A DNA stretch of 42,165 nt from positions 1 to 42,165 of the forward strand of contig JAJYCD010000019.1 of assembly GCA_021778635.1 (NCBI GenBank). The letters are read 5' to 3'. Of the stretch, positions 41,923-42,165 are shown one piece after another. The translations under genes and the position numbers were made by a program. The notes below the pieces were generated by a model. The model ran no database searches. It worked only from the letters and a program-made list of their open reading frames with translations, and had not been told where the DNA came from. Each line of letters begins with the position of its first letter. Positions within the stretch are counted from its first letter, which is position 1. This DNA is from Actinomycetes bacterium. GTDB lineage: Bacteria > Actinomycetota > Actinomycetes > Actinomycetales > Cellulomonadaceae.

Positions 41923-41944
41923 TGCGGTCCTGACACCGATCAGG
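41918..41944 (+). promoter_or_regulatory. Possible purT promoter and dyad
   Basis: GATAAT (41918-41923) overlaps the peptidase stop codon and could be a -10. CCTGA and TCAGG (41929-41944) form a dyad with a 6-nt spacer downstream of it. No good -35 was found, so confidence is low. Confidence 0.25.
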
Positions 41945-41979
41945 CGTCGCACCCGCACCGACTCGAGGCGAGCATCAGC

Positions 41980-42165
41980 ATGAAGCCCCTGGGCACCCCC
42001 GGTTCTCCGTCCGCGACGCGCGTCATGCTCCTGGGGGCCGGCGAGCTCGGCAAGGAGGTCGTGATCGCGCTCCAGCGGCTCGGCGTCGAGACGATCGCGG
42101 TCGACCGCTACGACCACGCCCCCGGGCACCAGGTGGCGCACCACGCCCGCACGATCGACATGACC
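41980..42165 (+). CDS. purT: Formate-dependent phosphoribosylglycinamide formyltransferase, N-terminus only
   Basis: The first 62 codons of PurT, cut by the right edge. [37 protein letters not shown] is the conserved ATP-grasp N-terminal subdomain and matches E. coli PurT almost position for position (memory). PurT uses formate and ATP to formylate GAR in purine synthesis, independent of 10-formyl-THF. Start ATG 41980; a weak upstream GAGGCGAG could be the ribosome site. It appears to be a separate unit from the secreted-protein genes. Confidence 0.92.
   Translation, partial: MKPLGTPGSPSATRVMLLGAGELGKEVVIALQRLGVETIAVDRYDHAPGHQVAHHARTIDMT

Overview
The window is very GC-rich, densely packed DNA with GTG/TTG starts, many 4-nt stop/start overlaps and several starts lying 6-7 nt after a TANNNT box (leaderless style). 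With RNase J, a PEP-utilising dikinase, PutA, ThrE-type exporter and NarL-type two-component genes, this points to an actinobacterium, probably Micrococcales (Cellulomonas/Actinotalea-like). The lineage is inferred from gene content only.

Layout. (1) 1-2839, minus: three subunits of a group 3b NAD(P)-linked [NiFe] hydrogenase (hydB, hydG, hydD); the catalytic subunit should lie just off the left edge. (2) 3017-13206: a TetR regulator, then fixX-fixC-fixB-fixA and a CaiA/YdiO-type acyl-CoA dehydrogenase (minus), diverging from a YdiF-type CoA-transferase, an OFA-type MFS carrier and an acyl-CoA ligase (plus). The gene set matches the E. coli ydi/fadK and cai-fix systems for anaerobic enoyl-CoA/acyl-CoA redox chemistry. 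(3) 13278-17098: a histidine kinase/NarL response regulator pair and a two-gene ABC exporter separated by a cluster of dyads and a 12-codon leader ORF. (4) 17135-21281: bifunctional PutA and a divergent PAS-AraC regulator. (5) 21273-24762: a frame-broken remnant, a Ycf46-like AAA ATPase, and a permease/small-thioredoxin operon led by an unrecognised 51-codon ORF. (6) 24848-32462, minus: rnj, ppdK, a MalY/PatB-type aminotransferase and a ThrE-type exporter. (7) 32530-40132, minus: an ArsR regulator followed by six genes of a membrane hydrogenase-like (Ehr) complex. (8) 40452-42165, plus: a TasA/camelysin-type secreted protein, a SipW-type signal peptidase and the start of purT.

The most interesting locus is region 7. 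Gene content and order match M. tuberculosis Rv0081-Rv0087 (from memory), a hypoxia-linked locus. Its large subunit has serines where [NiFe] hydrogenases have their N-terminal metal-binding CxxC and no cysteine at the C-terminus, so it cannot hold a Ni-Fe site, while the NuoB-like subunit keeps its cluster cysteines. No polyferredoxin or maturation genes accompany it. Together with a true group 3b hydrogenase (with a DosR-like box upstream) and a FixABCX/acyl-CoA dehydrogenase module, the window looks like a low-oxygen redox-balancing neighbourhood. No tRNA, rRNA, CRISPR array, insertion sequence or phage gene was seen.
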